The translations under genes and the position numbers were made by a program. Below the pieces are notes generated by a model that did not search any database, was not told the DNA's origin, and worked only from the letters and a program-made list of their open reading frames with translations. 64,000 nucleotides of DNA from an uncultured Lachnospiraceae bacterium (GTDB lineage Bacteria; Bacillota_A; Clostridia; Lachnospirales; Lachnospiraceae): contig CADCIU010000016.1 of the NCBI GenBank assembly GCA_902801585.1, forward strand, positions 52,953-116,952, written 5' to 3'. The first letter of the stretch is position 1. The number at the start of each line of letters is the position of its first letter. Shown here one piece after another: positions 1 through 13,300 of the stretch.

Positions 1-3000
1 ATCTGATCTGGATACGGATGATGACGGAAACTACGTTGAGACCACCAAGACCTACAAGGTCGTGGAGAAGGCCGGAGAAGCGGCAGGAATCGAATACGAC
101 GATAAGGAGTATGAGATCACCGTGACCCTGACCGACGACGGAGAGGGAACCATCAAGGCGGTCGCAGACCCGAAGGAAAACACCTACGATTTCACCAACA
201 CCTATGAGACAAAGGGCAAAACAGTGATCGGCGGCGTGAAAGTCCTTGAGGGACGCGAACTCAAGGATGGCGAGTTCACATTCGAGCTCAAGGATGAGAA
301 CGGCGACGTGGTCAAGACAGCTGCAAACGATGCTGACGGAAACTTCAGCTTCGAAGAGCTCACATTTACGGGAGAAGATCTGGATACAGATGCTGACGGC
401 AACTACATTGAAACGACCAAGACCTATACGGTCGCGGAGAAAGCCGGAAGCGACACAACCATTACTTATGATGGAAGCGAGTATACAGTTGAATTGACGC
501 TGACCGATGACGGAAACGGAAACATCGAAGTCGTCAAGAATCCTGAGGATGCAGCAGCTCAGACATTTACAAACAAATATGAGGCTAAGGGTGAGGTCAC
601 CTTTGGCGGAAAGAAGACCCTTGAGGGCAGAGCCCTGACAGAAGGCGAGTTCAGCTTTGAGCTGAAGGATGCTGAGGGGAACGTGCTGGAGAAAGTAACG
701 AACGATGCAGACGGAAACTACAGCTTCACAACGATCAAGTACACTCTGGCTGACCTGGATAAGGACGGAGGAAAGTACATTCCTACGGAAAAAGTTTATA
801 CGGTCAGTGAAGTCAGTGGTGAAGATGAAAATGTAGAGTACGATGATAAGGTCTACACGATCACCTGCATACTTACTGATAAGGGTGACAATACGATCGA
901 AGTGACAACAGACGAAGTACCCGGAGCTTGTGATTTCACCAACACTTATAATACTAAGGGCGAGATCACGTTCAGCGGTAAGAAGACACTGGAGAACAGG
1001 GCGCTCTTTGCGGGCGAGTTCACCTTCGAGCTGTATGACAGCGAGGGCACGCAGATCGATCTCGTATTTAATGAAGACGATGGAAGTTACAGCTTCTCGA
1101 AGATCGAATACACGGGCGAAGACCTTGACAAGGACGACGACGGAAACTTCATCGAGACAACAAAGACTTACAAGGTCGTGGAAAAGGCCGGTGAAGAGAG
1201 CAGCGTTACCTATGACAATACGGAGTATGAGATCACAGTGACTCTGAAGGACAACGGAGAGGGAACGATCGAAACCTCTGCAGATCCCAAGGAAGACACC
1301 TATGATTTCACCAACACGTATGAGACCGAGGGCGAGATCACGCTCAGCGGTGAGAAGACACTGGAGAACAGAAAGCTCACCGAGGGCGAGTTCAGCTTCG
1401 AACTGTATGACGAGGATGGCACACTGCTTGAGACCGTGACCAACGCGGCGGACGGCAGCTACAGCTTCACGACGATCAAGTACACCGGAGATGACCTGGA
1501 CAAAGATTCTGCCGGCAACTATCTCGAGACCATTAAGAATTACAGAGTTGTGGAGAAGGCAGGCGAAGACGGCAGCGTTACCTATGACGATACGGAGTAT
1601 GAGATCACAGTAACACTGACAGATAATGGCAAGGGAACGATTGAGGTCACAGCGGATCCCGCTGAGGACAGCTATGACTTCACCAATACCTACAGCACGA
1701 AGGGCGAGATCACGTTCAGCGGTGAGAAGACTCTGGAGAACAGAGCGCTCACAGAAGGTGAGTTCAGCTTCGAACTCTATGACAGTGAAGGAACTCTTCT
1801 TGAGACAACAACAAACAAAGCAGACGGCAGCTACAGCTTCACGAAGATCGAGTACACCGGAGATGACCTGGATAAGGATGCTGACGGATACTATGTCGAG
1901 ACCACCAAGACCTACAAGGTCGTGGAGAAGGCAGGCGAAGACAGCAGCGTGACCTATGACGAAACGGAGTATGAGATCACAGTAACACTGACAGACGACG
2001 GAGAGGGAACGATCGAGGTCACAGCGGATCCCGCAGAGGACAGCTATGACTTCACCAACACGTACAGCGCGAAGGGCGATGTCGTGATCGAGGCGGAGAA
2101 GATCCTCAAGGGAAGACCGCTCGAATTCGGCCAGTTCAGCTTCGAACTGTATGACAGCGAGGGAAGCCTGATCCAGACAGCAGAGTGTGACAATGACGGA
2201 AGCGTGGTGTTTGATGCGATCGAGTACACGCAGGATGACATGGACAAGGAGACTTCCGGCGACCTGAAGGATACCGTGAAGACCTACACGCTCAAGGAAG
2301 CGACGAAGGACGACAAGGGATATACTTATTCCGAGGCAGTCTACACGATCAATGTGACCCTGCACGACGACAAGGCGGGCACGATCGAGACATCGGCAGA
2401 TAAGGACAAGTTCGACCTTACATTTACCAACATCTATGAGGCAGAGGGCGAGATCGTCCTGCATGCCCGGAAGACACTGCTCGGAGAGAGGGCACTCGAA
2501 GAGGGCCAGTTCACGTTTGTGCTCAAGGATGAAAACGGAAACGTTATTGACTCTAAGACCAACGCGGCGGACGGAAGCGTGACCTTCGACGCACTCAAAT
2601 ACACGCAGGACGACGTCTACGATGTAGATCCTGAGACCGGTGTATACAGCGGAGCAGGCACGAAGACGTACACCTACACCATCAGCGAAGTGATCCCTGA
2701 GGGAGCAAAAGACAACGGAGACGGTACTTTCTTCTTCAACGGATATACTTATGACGGAACGGTATACACAGTCGATGTAGTCCTCACGGACAACGGAGAC
2801 GGAACGATCACGGCCGTGGATGCAGCCGGCGAGACCGATTATACATTCACGAATGCCTATGACGCGAAGGGCATACTGAAGATGGATGCGGAGAAGACAT
2901 TCAAGAACGGTACGCTCAAGGGAGGCGAGTTCACATTCGAGCTCAAGGACGCGGACGGAAACGTACTGCAGAGCAAGAAGAATGACGCAGCCGGAAATGT

Positions 3001-3688
3001 CTCGTTCGACATGATCGATTACACGATGGCAGATGTCGCAAACAGCCCGTTCACATATACTGTGAATGAAGTGGCCGGCGACAAAGATGATATCAAGTTC
3101 GACGAGACTGTTTACACAGTAACAGTGACACTTGAAGACAACGGCGACGGAACACTGAAGGTGACGAAGTCGATCGACAACGGCGGCGTGCTGAAGTTCG
3201 TGAACGAGCAGCTGAACGTCGAGACCTCGATCACGATCGGCGGTGTGAAGGTGCTCAAGGGCCAGAATCTGAAGGATGGCCAGTTCAAGTTCGTGATGGT
3301 GGACGAGAACGGCAAGAAGATCGATGAGGCGAGAAACGACGCGGACGGAGACTTCACATTCGGAAGCATCACCTACAAGCTGTCGGATCTGGGTGGAGAG
3401 ACGAAGAAAGTCTTCACTTATGATATCTATGAAGTTGAAGGAACAGACAGACGTATCATCTATGACAAGAAAGTCCACAAAGTCGTTGTGACGGTCACGG
3501 ATAACGGAGACGGAACGATGACGGCGAAGGCTGACAAGTCCGGAGCGGATATCAAGTTTGTCAATACAACGAGAGACAAGACAGGCGATGAGGCACCTCT
3601 CGGAGTCCTGTTCGGAGGTCTCGGCCTCGGAGCGGCCGGACTTGTGGTCCTCCTTGAGGAGCGCAGGAGAAGGAACCGGAGACAGTGA
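1..3688 (+). CDS. Giant cell-surface adhesin/pilin-repeat protein, C-terminal part (5' end outside window)
   Basis: The frame is open from base 2, so the gene begins upstream; the first internal ATG at 62 is not a start. About nine complete tandem domains of roughly 110-125 residues follow one partial domain. Each domain opens with a strand carrying a Lys (GEITFSGEKTLENRAL type), has a central Glu (YKVVEKAGE) and closes with Asn (DFTNTY). That Lys/Glu/Asn layout is the one known for FctA/Spy0128-type pilin domains that form intramolecular isopeptide bonds, so a stiff, protease-resistant stalk is inferred. The C-terminus reads DKTGDEAPLG, then a hydrophobic span and an Arg-rich tail, which is a sortase-type sorting signal without a canonical LPXTG. 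The last four domains are almost identical to those of the next gene, suggesting duplication or gene conversion. Ligand unknown. Confidence 0.88.
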   Translation, partial: SDLDTDDDGNYVETTKTYKVVEKAGEAAGIEYDDKEYEITVTLTDDGEGTIKAVADPKENTYDFTNTYETKGKTVIGGVKVLEGRELKDGEFTFELKDENGDVVKTAANDADGNFSFEELTFTGEDLDTDADGNYIETTKTYTVAEKAGSDTTITYDGSEYTVELTLTDDGNGNIEVVKNPEDAAAQTFTNKYEAKGEVTFGGKKTLEGRALTEGEFSFELKDAEGNVLEKVTNDADGNYSFTTIKYTLADLDKDGGKYIPTEKVYTVSEVSGEDENVEYDDKVYTITCILTDKGDNTIEVTTDEVPGACDFTNTYNTKGEITFSGKKTLENRALFAGEFTFELYDSEGTQIDLVFNEDDGSYSFSKIEYTGEDLDKDDDGNFIETTKTYKVVEKAGEESSVTYDNTEYEITVTLKDNGEGTIETSADPKEDTYDFTNTYETEGEITLSGEKTLENRKLTEGEFSFELYDEDGTLLETVTNAADGSYSFTTIKYTGDDLDKDSAGNYLETIKNYRVVEKAGEDGSVTYDDTEYEITVTLTDNGKGTIEVTADPAEDSYDFTNTYSTKGEITFSGEKTLENRALTEGEFSFELYDSEGTLLETTTNKADGSYSFTKIEYTGDDLDKDADGYYVETTKTYKVVEKAGEDSSVTYDETEYEITVTLTDDGEGTIEVTADPAEDSYDFTNTYSAKGDVVIEAEKILKGRPLEFGQFSFELYDSEGSLIQTAECDNDGSVVFDAIEYTQDDMDKETSGDLKDTVKTYTLKEATKDDKGYTYSEAVYTINVTLHDDKAGTIETSADKDKFDLTFTNIYEAEGEIVLHARKTLLGERALEEGQFTFVLKDENGNVIDSKTNAADGSVTFDALKYTQDDVYDVDPETGVYSGAGTKTYTYTISEVIPEGAKDNGDGTFFFNGYTYDGTVYTVDVVLTDNGDGTITAVDAAGETDYTFTNAYDAKGILKMDAEKTFKNGTLKGGEFTFELKDADGNVLQSKKNDAAGNVSFDMIDYTMADVANSPFTYTVNEVAGDKDDIKFDETVYTVTVTLEDNGDGTLKVTKSIDNGGVLKFVNEQLNVETSITIGGVKVLKGQNLKDGQFKFVMVDENGKKIDEARNDADGDFTFGSITYKLSDLGGETKKVFTYDIYEVEGTDRRIIYDKKVHKVVVTVTDNGDGTMTAKADKSGADIKFVNTTRDKTGDEAPLGVLFGGLGLGAAGLVVLLEERRRRNRRQ

Positions 3689-4330
3689 TCAGCCGGAATC
3701 GGTGACTTTAATAGCAGAGATCGAACGAAAACAGTGATTTTTGTTAAGCGGTGACCAATCGGGATCAGCTGAAGCAGAGAGAAAACTGTGACGGGAGATT
3801 CAAAATTTAATGAAAAGAGCGGGGCTGCTGCATTGGAAATCAATGCGGCGGCCCCGCTCTTTGAAGTGTGATTTACTTCTTTAATAAAAATTTCATGATT
3901 TGCTTTATAGTCTTGAAATGAGAGGGAAAACAATATATTATTAAATATATTACAAAATTATTTCAAGCTCGGTTAACAAGCACAAAACCCCTGCTGTTTT
4001 CGAAAAAGTTTCGTTAATTTCGTTTGATTTTTCGAAGAAATGGGTATAGAGTAATTGTGCATATTTGTAATATTTGGCAAAAGAAACAGCTGGCCATACG
4101 GAGCAGCTGTGTTTTATGCATTTTTAAAGCAATGTAACACTCATACTGTAAAGAGGCAGTTCAAGGTAGACGTACCTTTTTATTATATACAATGTCACTT
4201 TAAACCAACAGATTGAGATTGGAATTCGACTCTCGCATGCAGTTTGTAACGGGGTGTGGCAGACATGCATTGCAAAAGACAACCGGGATTGACAGCTATA
4301 TGGGGATTGCGTTCCAAGAGGGAGAGAAAC
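3689..4330. other. 642-base intergenic leader between the two giant adhesin genes
   Basis: No credible gene is seen here. The first part holds a strong hairpin (3814-3862). The rest is AT-rich, with runs such as AATATATTATTAAATATATT around 3930-3950, and probably contains the promoter and a long 5' leader of the second adhesin gene. I could not identify a convincing -35/-10 pair or a known riboswitch class. Confidence 0.5.
3814..3864 (+). terminator. Strong GC-rich hairpin after the first adhesin gene
   Basis: AAAGAGCGGGGC pairs with GCCCCGCTCTTT around a GCATT/AATGC extension, giving a stem of about 20 bp with two mismatches. The T-run after it is short. It lies about 125 bases downstream of the stop codon and probably ends adhesin transcription. 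Confidence 0.7.
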
Positions 4331-7300
4331 ATGAAAAGTATGAAGAGACTCCTTGCATTTCTGTTGGCCGCTTCAATGTTGTTTGGCTCAAACGGCATTA
4401 CTTTTGCTGCGGAAGCGGCTGCGGATGAAGCAAACGGGGTAGCGCAGGAAACTGTGGTACAGGAGGAGGCTGAGGAAAACAATGCCTCTGAAAATGATGC
4501 AGATCAGGAAGTTGATGATCTGAATGATGAGAATGAAGACAGCGAGGTAATATCGGATCAGGATGCAGGGTCTGACGGTACAACAGAAACTGCGGATACG
4601 ACAGCCCCCGAGGAAGAGAACAAGGAAGACGAATCTGCTCCTGCAACAGAAGATGCTTCCGCCGGTGAGGGCGCTTCCGAAGAGCCTGCCGGAGAAATAC
4701 CTGCGGAGCAGGAGAACAAGCCTGTTTATTCTGCAGGCGAGCTCTTGTTCAAAGGCAAGGACTATCAAGTGACGTTGTCTTATGACGAAAAGGCAGAAAT
4801 CCCTGCGGATGCAAAGCTCGAAGTTGAAGAGATCGGGAAGGATGATCCCCGATATGAGTCCTACTTCGAGGAAGCTGCATCTGCTGTCGATAAGAGCGTG
4901 ACAGACGCGCGCTTCTTCGACATCACGATCTGGGCGAACGGAACAGAAATTCAGCCCCAGAGCCAAGTCAGAGTCAATATTACTTATGATGAGGCGATCA
5001 AGGTAGAGGACGAAGCAGAGGTCCAGGCTGTCCACTTTGAGAAAGAGGACGAGGATCCCAAGGTGCTCGATATCGAGACCAACGACGGCAGCAAAGTCGA
5101 TGAGATTGCGTTCGATGCACCTTCCTTCTCAGTCTACGGCGTCCTGTATACGGTCGATTTCCAGTTCGAGGGTTTCACCTTCTCGATCGCCGGAAACAGC
5201 ACCATCCTTCTGAGCGAGCTCGCACAGAAGCTTAATTTCTATGGAGAAAGTGAATCTAAAACATTCTCCGTAGAGGACGTTGCGGATGTAGCGTTCACAA
5301 ATGATGAACTGATCAAAATAGAGAAGCAGGAAGACGGCGACTGGCTGCTCACCAGCCTCCAGGCCTTTTCGACAAAAGAGACCCTCACGATCACTATGGT
5401 CAATGGGGATCAGTTTGTCGTGGAGGTGACGGATGCGGCAAATGCGCTGACCATAAATACCAGTCTCTATGATTACGATGATGCGACTGTCCTTCCATTT
5501 CCTTCTGATTTCAGCACAGACAACGTGTATGCGTTCGTTTACGCCGGAGGCAATACTGAGCTTAAAAACCTGCCTGATAACACGCCTTGGGCCGTTGTTG
5601 ATATGAATGGAATTAAGGGATCGGGCAGCCCTTTCACGGTTAATGTTGATTCTTTCAATAACCAGGCTTGGGGTGGTGGCAATGTAGCGTATTCCTCCCT
5701 CACAGATGAGCAGAAACAGAATCTGCGAGTTCGTGTTATTCACACTGACAGCGCGCCTAAGTTGGGCGATTTGAAGAACTGGGCAAATTATGAGCAGGCT
5801 AAGTTTGAAAAAATCTGGAACGGTGGCTTTGATGGCTATGACCTGTCTAGTGCCCATGCATCAGGATCGAAACCTGAGGGCAATTATGAAGTCAACTTCA
5901 AAAAGGGAAATACACAGGAGCACGATGTAACACTCAAATTCAATCCCACAACGGATAAGGGACCGATTCCGGCTGGTAAATACTATGTAATGTTTGACGC
6001 GGTATCCCAAGACGGGAATAACCACTACTACAATGTAGTGGAAGTGAAAACCGATGGCAGTACTGACACAGTAAATCTTCCGCTAAACGAGATCTGGTCC
6101 AGCAATCAGAAGTTTTCCAACAACTGGCAGAGTATTACTGCGACTGTAATTACTCCGAAAGCAGGTAAGACGATTACACCCGGTGGAAATAAACCCATTG
6201 ATGGGGACTACATCGAGTCATATTTGATGGGAGACTATTTTTATAAGTTCAAGGAACGTAAAACCGAAATAGATGAAGAACATCATATCCAACGTGATGA
6301 GTTCATTTATGAGCTTAGCAAGGCTACTTATGATAATGCTAAAACACCTGACGACATCCTTGGTGAAGCAGCTGAGTTTGGTATTGTAGCAGATACATAC
6401 AGTCAGACTGGCCATAGTGAGACCAACTATGCTGTTAAAAATCTGAATCATAACGCTAATACCGATGTCTGCGGAAGCGGCAGCGGCTATATGCCTTTTT
6501 ATGTTTCCAATATCACAGGGCCTTCTCTTGATATAGATCAGACGTTCTGCCCGATCGACCTGTATATTCCTGCCGACCAGGATTCAAAACTTCATTCTCA
6601 TATACAGGAGCTTAAAGATAGTACGTTTACCGAACCTGAAGAAATAGCCGGTGTTCCCAAATTGACAGAGATCAATATGACGCATGCGGAAATAGAAAGC
6701 TATGTCGATGGTCTGATTTCGTCCGGTAAGCAGACTTCTACTGCATTGGCTTCGAAATCAACAATGAAGCCCGTACTGTCAGGAAATAACAAGACTGTTG
6801 ATACAACGCAGTTCCCTGACGGAAAAACGATATATGTTGACTGCACAGACTGCAAGGATATTATTGGAACTTCCGGATGGATTATTAACAAGCTTCCCAA
6901 TCAGAGTATTGTCTTCAATATTCCGGGGGAGAATGTATCAATCGGTGAATTCCACGTTAATGTATATAACGAATCCGGGGAAAAGATTGATGAGTCCGGA
7001 AGTACAACGGATGCCAGAGATGATGGTACTAGTGAAAAGAACAGAAAAGTAGATGAGATCATTTTTGACCACATCTCATTTAATGCCTACCAGGCTAAGA
7101 CACTCGACTTGAACAATGCTTCTGCCCTGTTCCTTGCTCCGGAGGCTGAAACAGTTACACAGAGTAATGGTGCAGGATGGATACTTGCAAAAGGTACGGT
7201 GGACTCTCATGCAGAGTGGCACTTTTATCGTCACTCACGTCACTATAAGTCCAAAGGCGACTTCTCTCTTTCCGGTCAGAAGAAGATCATGGAAGGCGAT

Positions 7301-10300
7301 GCTGAAAAGGAATATTCCGAGTTCAGTTCCATGACCTTTACCTTTGAGCTTTATGCATGTGACGAAAGCGGAACAATTGCACCGGATGCAAATGCTATTG
7401 AAACTGTTACGGCAAATTCCACAGGTGAGTTTAAGTTCAACAGTCTGAAATTCTCACATAATGACGTCCCTGAGGGCGAGACTAGAACATTCTACTACGT
7501 CATCAAAGAGCAGGTGCCTGAAGGCGGCAAAGTCGACGGTGTTAAGTATGACGCCGATCCGGTTCGAGTAAAGGTTGTTGCAACGGATGACGGAAGCGGT
7601 AACATCAGTTTTGTTATTTCAACTATGGGTGACGAAGGTTGGTCAGACGCCATCACACCCGATGACGACAAGGTCTACGAGATCGGTGACTTTGCCAATA
7701 CCCTCGAGAATGGATCCCTTAAGGTCAAGAAGATCGTCAACGGCGACAACGCCAAAAACGATCAGTATGAGATCGCGGTTAAGAACAGCGCAGGTCACTA
7801 TTTTGGCACCGATGGAACTGACAAGGGAACAACCGCTTTCTATGTCACTTTCGCGAAAGACCAGGAACAGACATGGAGTAATCTTCCTGCAGGTACATAC
7901 ACTGTGGAGGAGAAAGACGCATCTGTATCCGGTTATACATGGACACCAAGCGGAACAGGTGATGTAGCAGTAGCGGCCGGACAGACAGCTACCGCTGATG
8001 TGACTAATGCCTATGTCAAGCACACAGAAGCAGAGCTCAAGGCTGAAAAGAACTTTACAGGCCGCAACTGGAAGCCTACTGACAGCTTCGAGTTTATTCT
8101 GAAACCTGTTGGCGATGCGCCGATGCCATCTGATGCAGAGACTACAGAAGCTGGTAAGCAGAAAAAGGTTACAGCGAGAAATGCGACTGCGGTATCTTTT
8201 GGAACGATTCCTTATACCGAAGCAGGCACCTATAATTACACGATTACTGAGACTAAAGGAAATCTTCCTGGAGTAACATATGACACAACGCCTCACACAG
8301 TCAAAGTTGCCGTTAATGAGGATAATAACAAGCATCTCGTTGCAACAGTTACCTATGATAAAGGTACAGACGCACAGGAGATCACCAACACCTTCGAAGA
8401 TGTAACTACACACTTTGAAGCAACAAAGGAAATTGAAAACTGGGGAACTGCGGAGAGCTTCACATTTACACTTACCGCACGGACTCCTTCTGACGCTCCG
8501 ATGCCAGCAGCAAGCGGCAGAACAGCGACAGCAACGAAAGATGATACAACCGCAGTATTCGGAGACATCAAATATGAGGCTCCCGGTACATACGTCTATG
8601 TCATCAAAGAGACGGATGATCATGTTCCCGGTATCACATACGATACCAGCGACCACATTGTTACTGTAGTGGTCAGCCAGGACAATGATACGAATGAACT
8701 TTCTGCAACAGTTACTTATGGTACCGGTGAAGACGCTGAGAGCAGCCTGACGATTACCAATACCTTTACAAAGGTAGAGGCAACGCTGAAAGCTACCAAG
8801 TCGATCAACAACTGGGGAAGCGCGGAAAGCTTTACATTTACACTTGCACCGGTCGAAGGCGCTCCGATGCCCGGCGATGCGGCGACAGTGGAAAAGACTG
8901 TGACTAAGGGCGGAAGCCTCGAAGCAGTCTTTGGCACAATCGAGTATGGCGAAGTTGGTCAGTATAAGTACACAATTACCGAGACAGACGACGGTGTGCC
9001 CGGTGTCACATACGACACCACACCTCACGAGGTCATTGTGGATGTTCACAAGGCAGCTGACAGCAATGCTCTGGTAGCAGATGTAACATATGACGGTGAA
9101 AGCAGTCTGACCATCGTTAACAGTTATGCATCTACAGAGCTGGCGCTGCAGGCTACCAAGTCCATCAATGAATGGGGCGATGCAGAAAGCTTTACCTTCA
9201 AGCTGGCGGCCGGCAAGAGTCTGGTCAAAGGCGTGGAGGGAACATCTCCCATGCCCGCTTCCGATACAGCTACAGCTACTGAGGAAAACCCGACTGCTCT
9301 GTTTGGAAGCGTGAAATACGAGGAGGAAGGAACCTATAACTACACTATTACGGAAGTTGATGATCATGTCGCAGGTATCACTTACGATACGACACCTCAC
9401 ACAGTAGTAGTGACGGTAGCAAAGAATGCAAGTGGTGATCTGGTTGCATCTGCAAAATATGATACCAACAAGGACAGCCTTACGATCACTAACACGTTTA
9501 CTTCCCTGAAGAAGCAGCTTGAGGCAACCAAGGCGATTGAAGAATGGGGCAAGGCGACCAGCTTCACCTTCAAACTTGAAGCTGTCAATGGCGCTCCTAT
9601 GCCTGCAAGCGACACCGCTACAGTCACAAAGGGCGGAAGCATGAAGGCAGTATTCGGTGAGATCGAATACAAGACCACAGGAGAGTATGACTACACGATC
9701 ACGGAGAAGAATGACCATGTGGACGGCGTCACATATGATACGACTCCCCACCCCGTGCATGTCAGTGTAACCAAAAATGAAACAACGAATGCCCTCGAGG
9801 CAACGATCACTTATGGGAAAGGCGAAGCGGAAGGCAGCAACCTGACGATCACCAACACATTTGCAGCCGTCGAGGCAGAGCTGCAGGCTACAAAGGATTT
9901 CGACAGCTGGGGCAAGGCGACAAGCTTTACATTTAATCTGGCGGCAGTGAGCGCTGTCGATGATGAGAACAATGCGATCAGCCCGATTCCCGTACCGGCT
10001 TCGATGACCGCGCAGGCAACACAGGCGGCCACTACGGCATCCTTTGGCAAGATCAAATATGACCAGGCCGGAACCTACACATACACGATCACGGAGCAGA
10101 ACGGCGGCGTAGACGGCGTTTCCTATGACACAACACCTCATACTGCTGTGGTAACTGTGTCAAAAGATCCCGAGACGAACGCTCTCACAGCATCCGTTGA
10201 GTATGACGATGGAGAAGAAAGCCTGACCATCACAAATACCTATGCTTCTACCAAGGCAACCCTGGAAGCAACGAAGGATTTCGCAGACTGGGGCAAGGCC

Positions 10301-13300
10301 GATGAGTTCAAGTTCGACCTGGCGGCAGTGACCGAAGGGGCACCTATGCCGACGAGCACAACGGCGACAGCTACCAAGGATGTACCGCTGGCAAGCTTCG
10401 GCGAGATCGAATATGAGGAGGCAGGAACCTACGAGTACACGATCACAGAGCAGAACGGCGGCGCTGACGGCGTTACATATGACACGACCCCTCACAAAGT
10501 CGTCGTGACAGTGACCAAGGCAGAGGATGCGACGAACAAGCTCACTGCAACAGTGAAGTATGACGATGCAGACAGCCTGACGATCACCAACACATATACA
10601 TCTGTGAAAAAAGAGCTTGAAGCTACCAAACAGCTCGATGACTGGGGAACCGCAGACAGCTTTACCTTTACGCTCAAAGCGAAGGGCGATGCACCTATGC
10701 CTGCAGATGCGGAAGACGGTGCGAAGTCTGTGGATGTAACGGAGAATGCTACTCTGGCGAAATTTGGCGAGATCGAATACGAGAAGGAAGGAACTTACGA
10801 GTATACGATCACAGAGGAGCCGGGCGATGCTGACGGTGTGACTTATGATACGACCGACCATACGGCAGTAGTCACGGTCACAAAGGATCCGGAAACCAAT
10901 GCACTGAGTGCGACGGTGAAATATGACGGCGGAAATGCCCTGATCATCACCAACAGATACGCATCCTCAAATGTTGAGCTTCAGGCGAAGAAACAGTTTG
11001 AAGACTGGGGCAAGGCGGACAGCTTCACATTTACACTGGAGCCTGTTTCCAAGGATGCACCTATGCCCGAAGGAACAAGTGACGGCAAAAAGACAGCAAC
11101 AGCTACCCAGGCAGATCCTACTGCTAAGTTCGGAAAGATCACTTACAAGACAACAGGTACTTACGAATATACCATCACAGAAACCGATGACGGCAAGGAC
11201 GGCGTGACTTACGATACGACCCCTCATAAGGTTGTCGTGACAGTCACAAAGGACGCCGACAACAAGCTGGTCGCAGTGGCCAAATACGATGATAAGGAAA
11301 ACCTGATCATCACCAATACCTACGAAGCGACCAAGGCATCTCTGGAAGCGACCAAGAGCTTCGAATACTGGGGCAAGGCAGACAGCTTTACTTTCGATCT
11401 GGAAGCACTTGAAAATGCACCCATGCCTGCAGGTGCTGCAGACGGCAAGAAGTCCGGTATCGCAACGAGTGCGAATCCTGTTGTGAACTTCGGCGAGATC
11501 ACATTTGAAAAAGCCGGAGTATACGCGTACACGATCACAGAGCAGAACGGCGGCGCAGATGGTGTCAGCTATGATACGACCCCTCACGGTGTCGTTGTGA
11601 CAGTGACCAAGGGCGAGGGCAACAAGCTCAGCGCAGAGGTCAAGTATGACGATGCAGAGAGCCTGACCATCACGAACACATATGCTTCGACAAAGGCAAC
11701 CATCGAGGCGACCAAGGACTTTGAGGACTGGGGCAAGGCAACAGAATTTAAGTTTGATCTTGCGGCAGTGACCGAGAACGCTCCGATGCCGTCTGAGACG
11801 ACAGCAACAGCAACAGAGCAGAACCCGCTGGCAAGCTTCGGCGAAATCGAGTATGAGAAGGCAGGAACCTACGAGTACACGATCACAGAGCAGAACGGCG
11901 GAGCAGACGGTGTCACGTATGACACAACTGCGCACAAAGTAAAAGTAGTAGTAACGAAGGCAAATGACGCCACCAATAAGCTCACAGCAACTGTGACATA
12001 TGATGACGCAGAGAGCCTGACGATTACCAATACTTATGCAGCAACAGAGGCGACCCTGGAAGCAACGAAGGATTTTGCAGACTGGGGCAAGGCCGATGAG
12101 TTCAAGTTCGACCTGGCAGCAGTGACCGAGGGTGCTCCGATGCCGGCGAGCACAACGGCGACGGCCACTAAGAATGCACCGATCGCAAGCTTCGGCACGA
12201 TCAAGTACGAGAAGGCAGGAACCTACGAGTACACGATCACGGAGCAGAACGGCGGAGCAGACGGCGTTACCTATGACACGACGGCGCACAAAGTTGTTGT
12301 GACAGTGACTAAGGCTGATGATGCGACGAATAAGCTTACGGCATCCGTGAAGTATGACGGCGCAGACAGCCTGACGATCACCAACACCTACTCTGCAGTC
12401 AGAACCAGACTGCAGGCCACCAAGGACTTCAATGCCTGGGGCAAGGCAGAGAGCTTTACATTTGAGCTGAGAGCTGTTGACGGAGCTCCGATGCCTCTCG
12501 AAGGAAGAGTTGATGGTGATGTAGCATATGCAGTGGCGACTGAGGACAGCGTGGATGCGGTATTCGGAGCCATTGAGTTTGAGAAGGCAGGAACCTATAA
12601 GTACACGATCACAGAGGCAGATGACGGCGTGGACGGTGTCACTTATGACACGACTCCTCACCAGGTCGTTGTGACTGTGACCAAGGAAGATGGAACCAAC
12701 AGACTGATCCCTTCCGTGAAGTATGACGACAAGGATCTGCTGATCATCACCAACACATTCGCGTCCGCAAGCGTGACGCTGCAGGCGATGAAGGATTTTG
12801 CAGACTGGGGCAAGGCAGACAGCTTTACATTCACTCTGGATGCAGTGACCAAGGATGCGCCGATGCCGGAGAAGACCGTTGTGGCGGCAACTGAGAATGC
12901 CAAGACAGCAGTATTCGGAAGCGTCACATATGAGAAAGCAGGAACATACGAGTACACGATCACAGAAACAGATGACGGCGTGGACGGTGTCACCTATGAC
13001 ACGACTCCTCATAAGGCTGTCGTAACGGTAGTCAAGGGTGATGGCAACAAGCTGACTGCGACTGTGAAGTATGATGGCGAGAACAACCTGGTCATCACCA
13101 ACACCTATGAAGCTGCCAAGGCTGAACTGGAAGCGGAAAAGGCATTTGATGACTGGGGCAAGGCAGACAGCTTCACCTTTGAACTGGCTGCAGTGGACGG
13201 CGCACCTATGCCGGAGGGTTCGACAAACGGCAAGAAGTCCGCTATTGCTACGGAAACGCAGAAGAAAGTAAACTTCGGCGAGATCGCATTTGAGAAGGCC

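Noticed and set aside
3960..4200. Riboswitch (for example c-di-GMP type) in the long leader of the giant adhesin
   Set aside because: No conserved core of a riboswitch class I know could be matched by eye; a covariance search would be needed.
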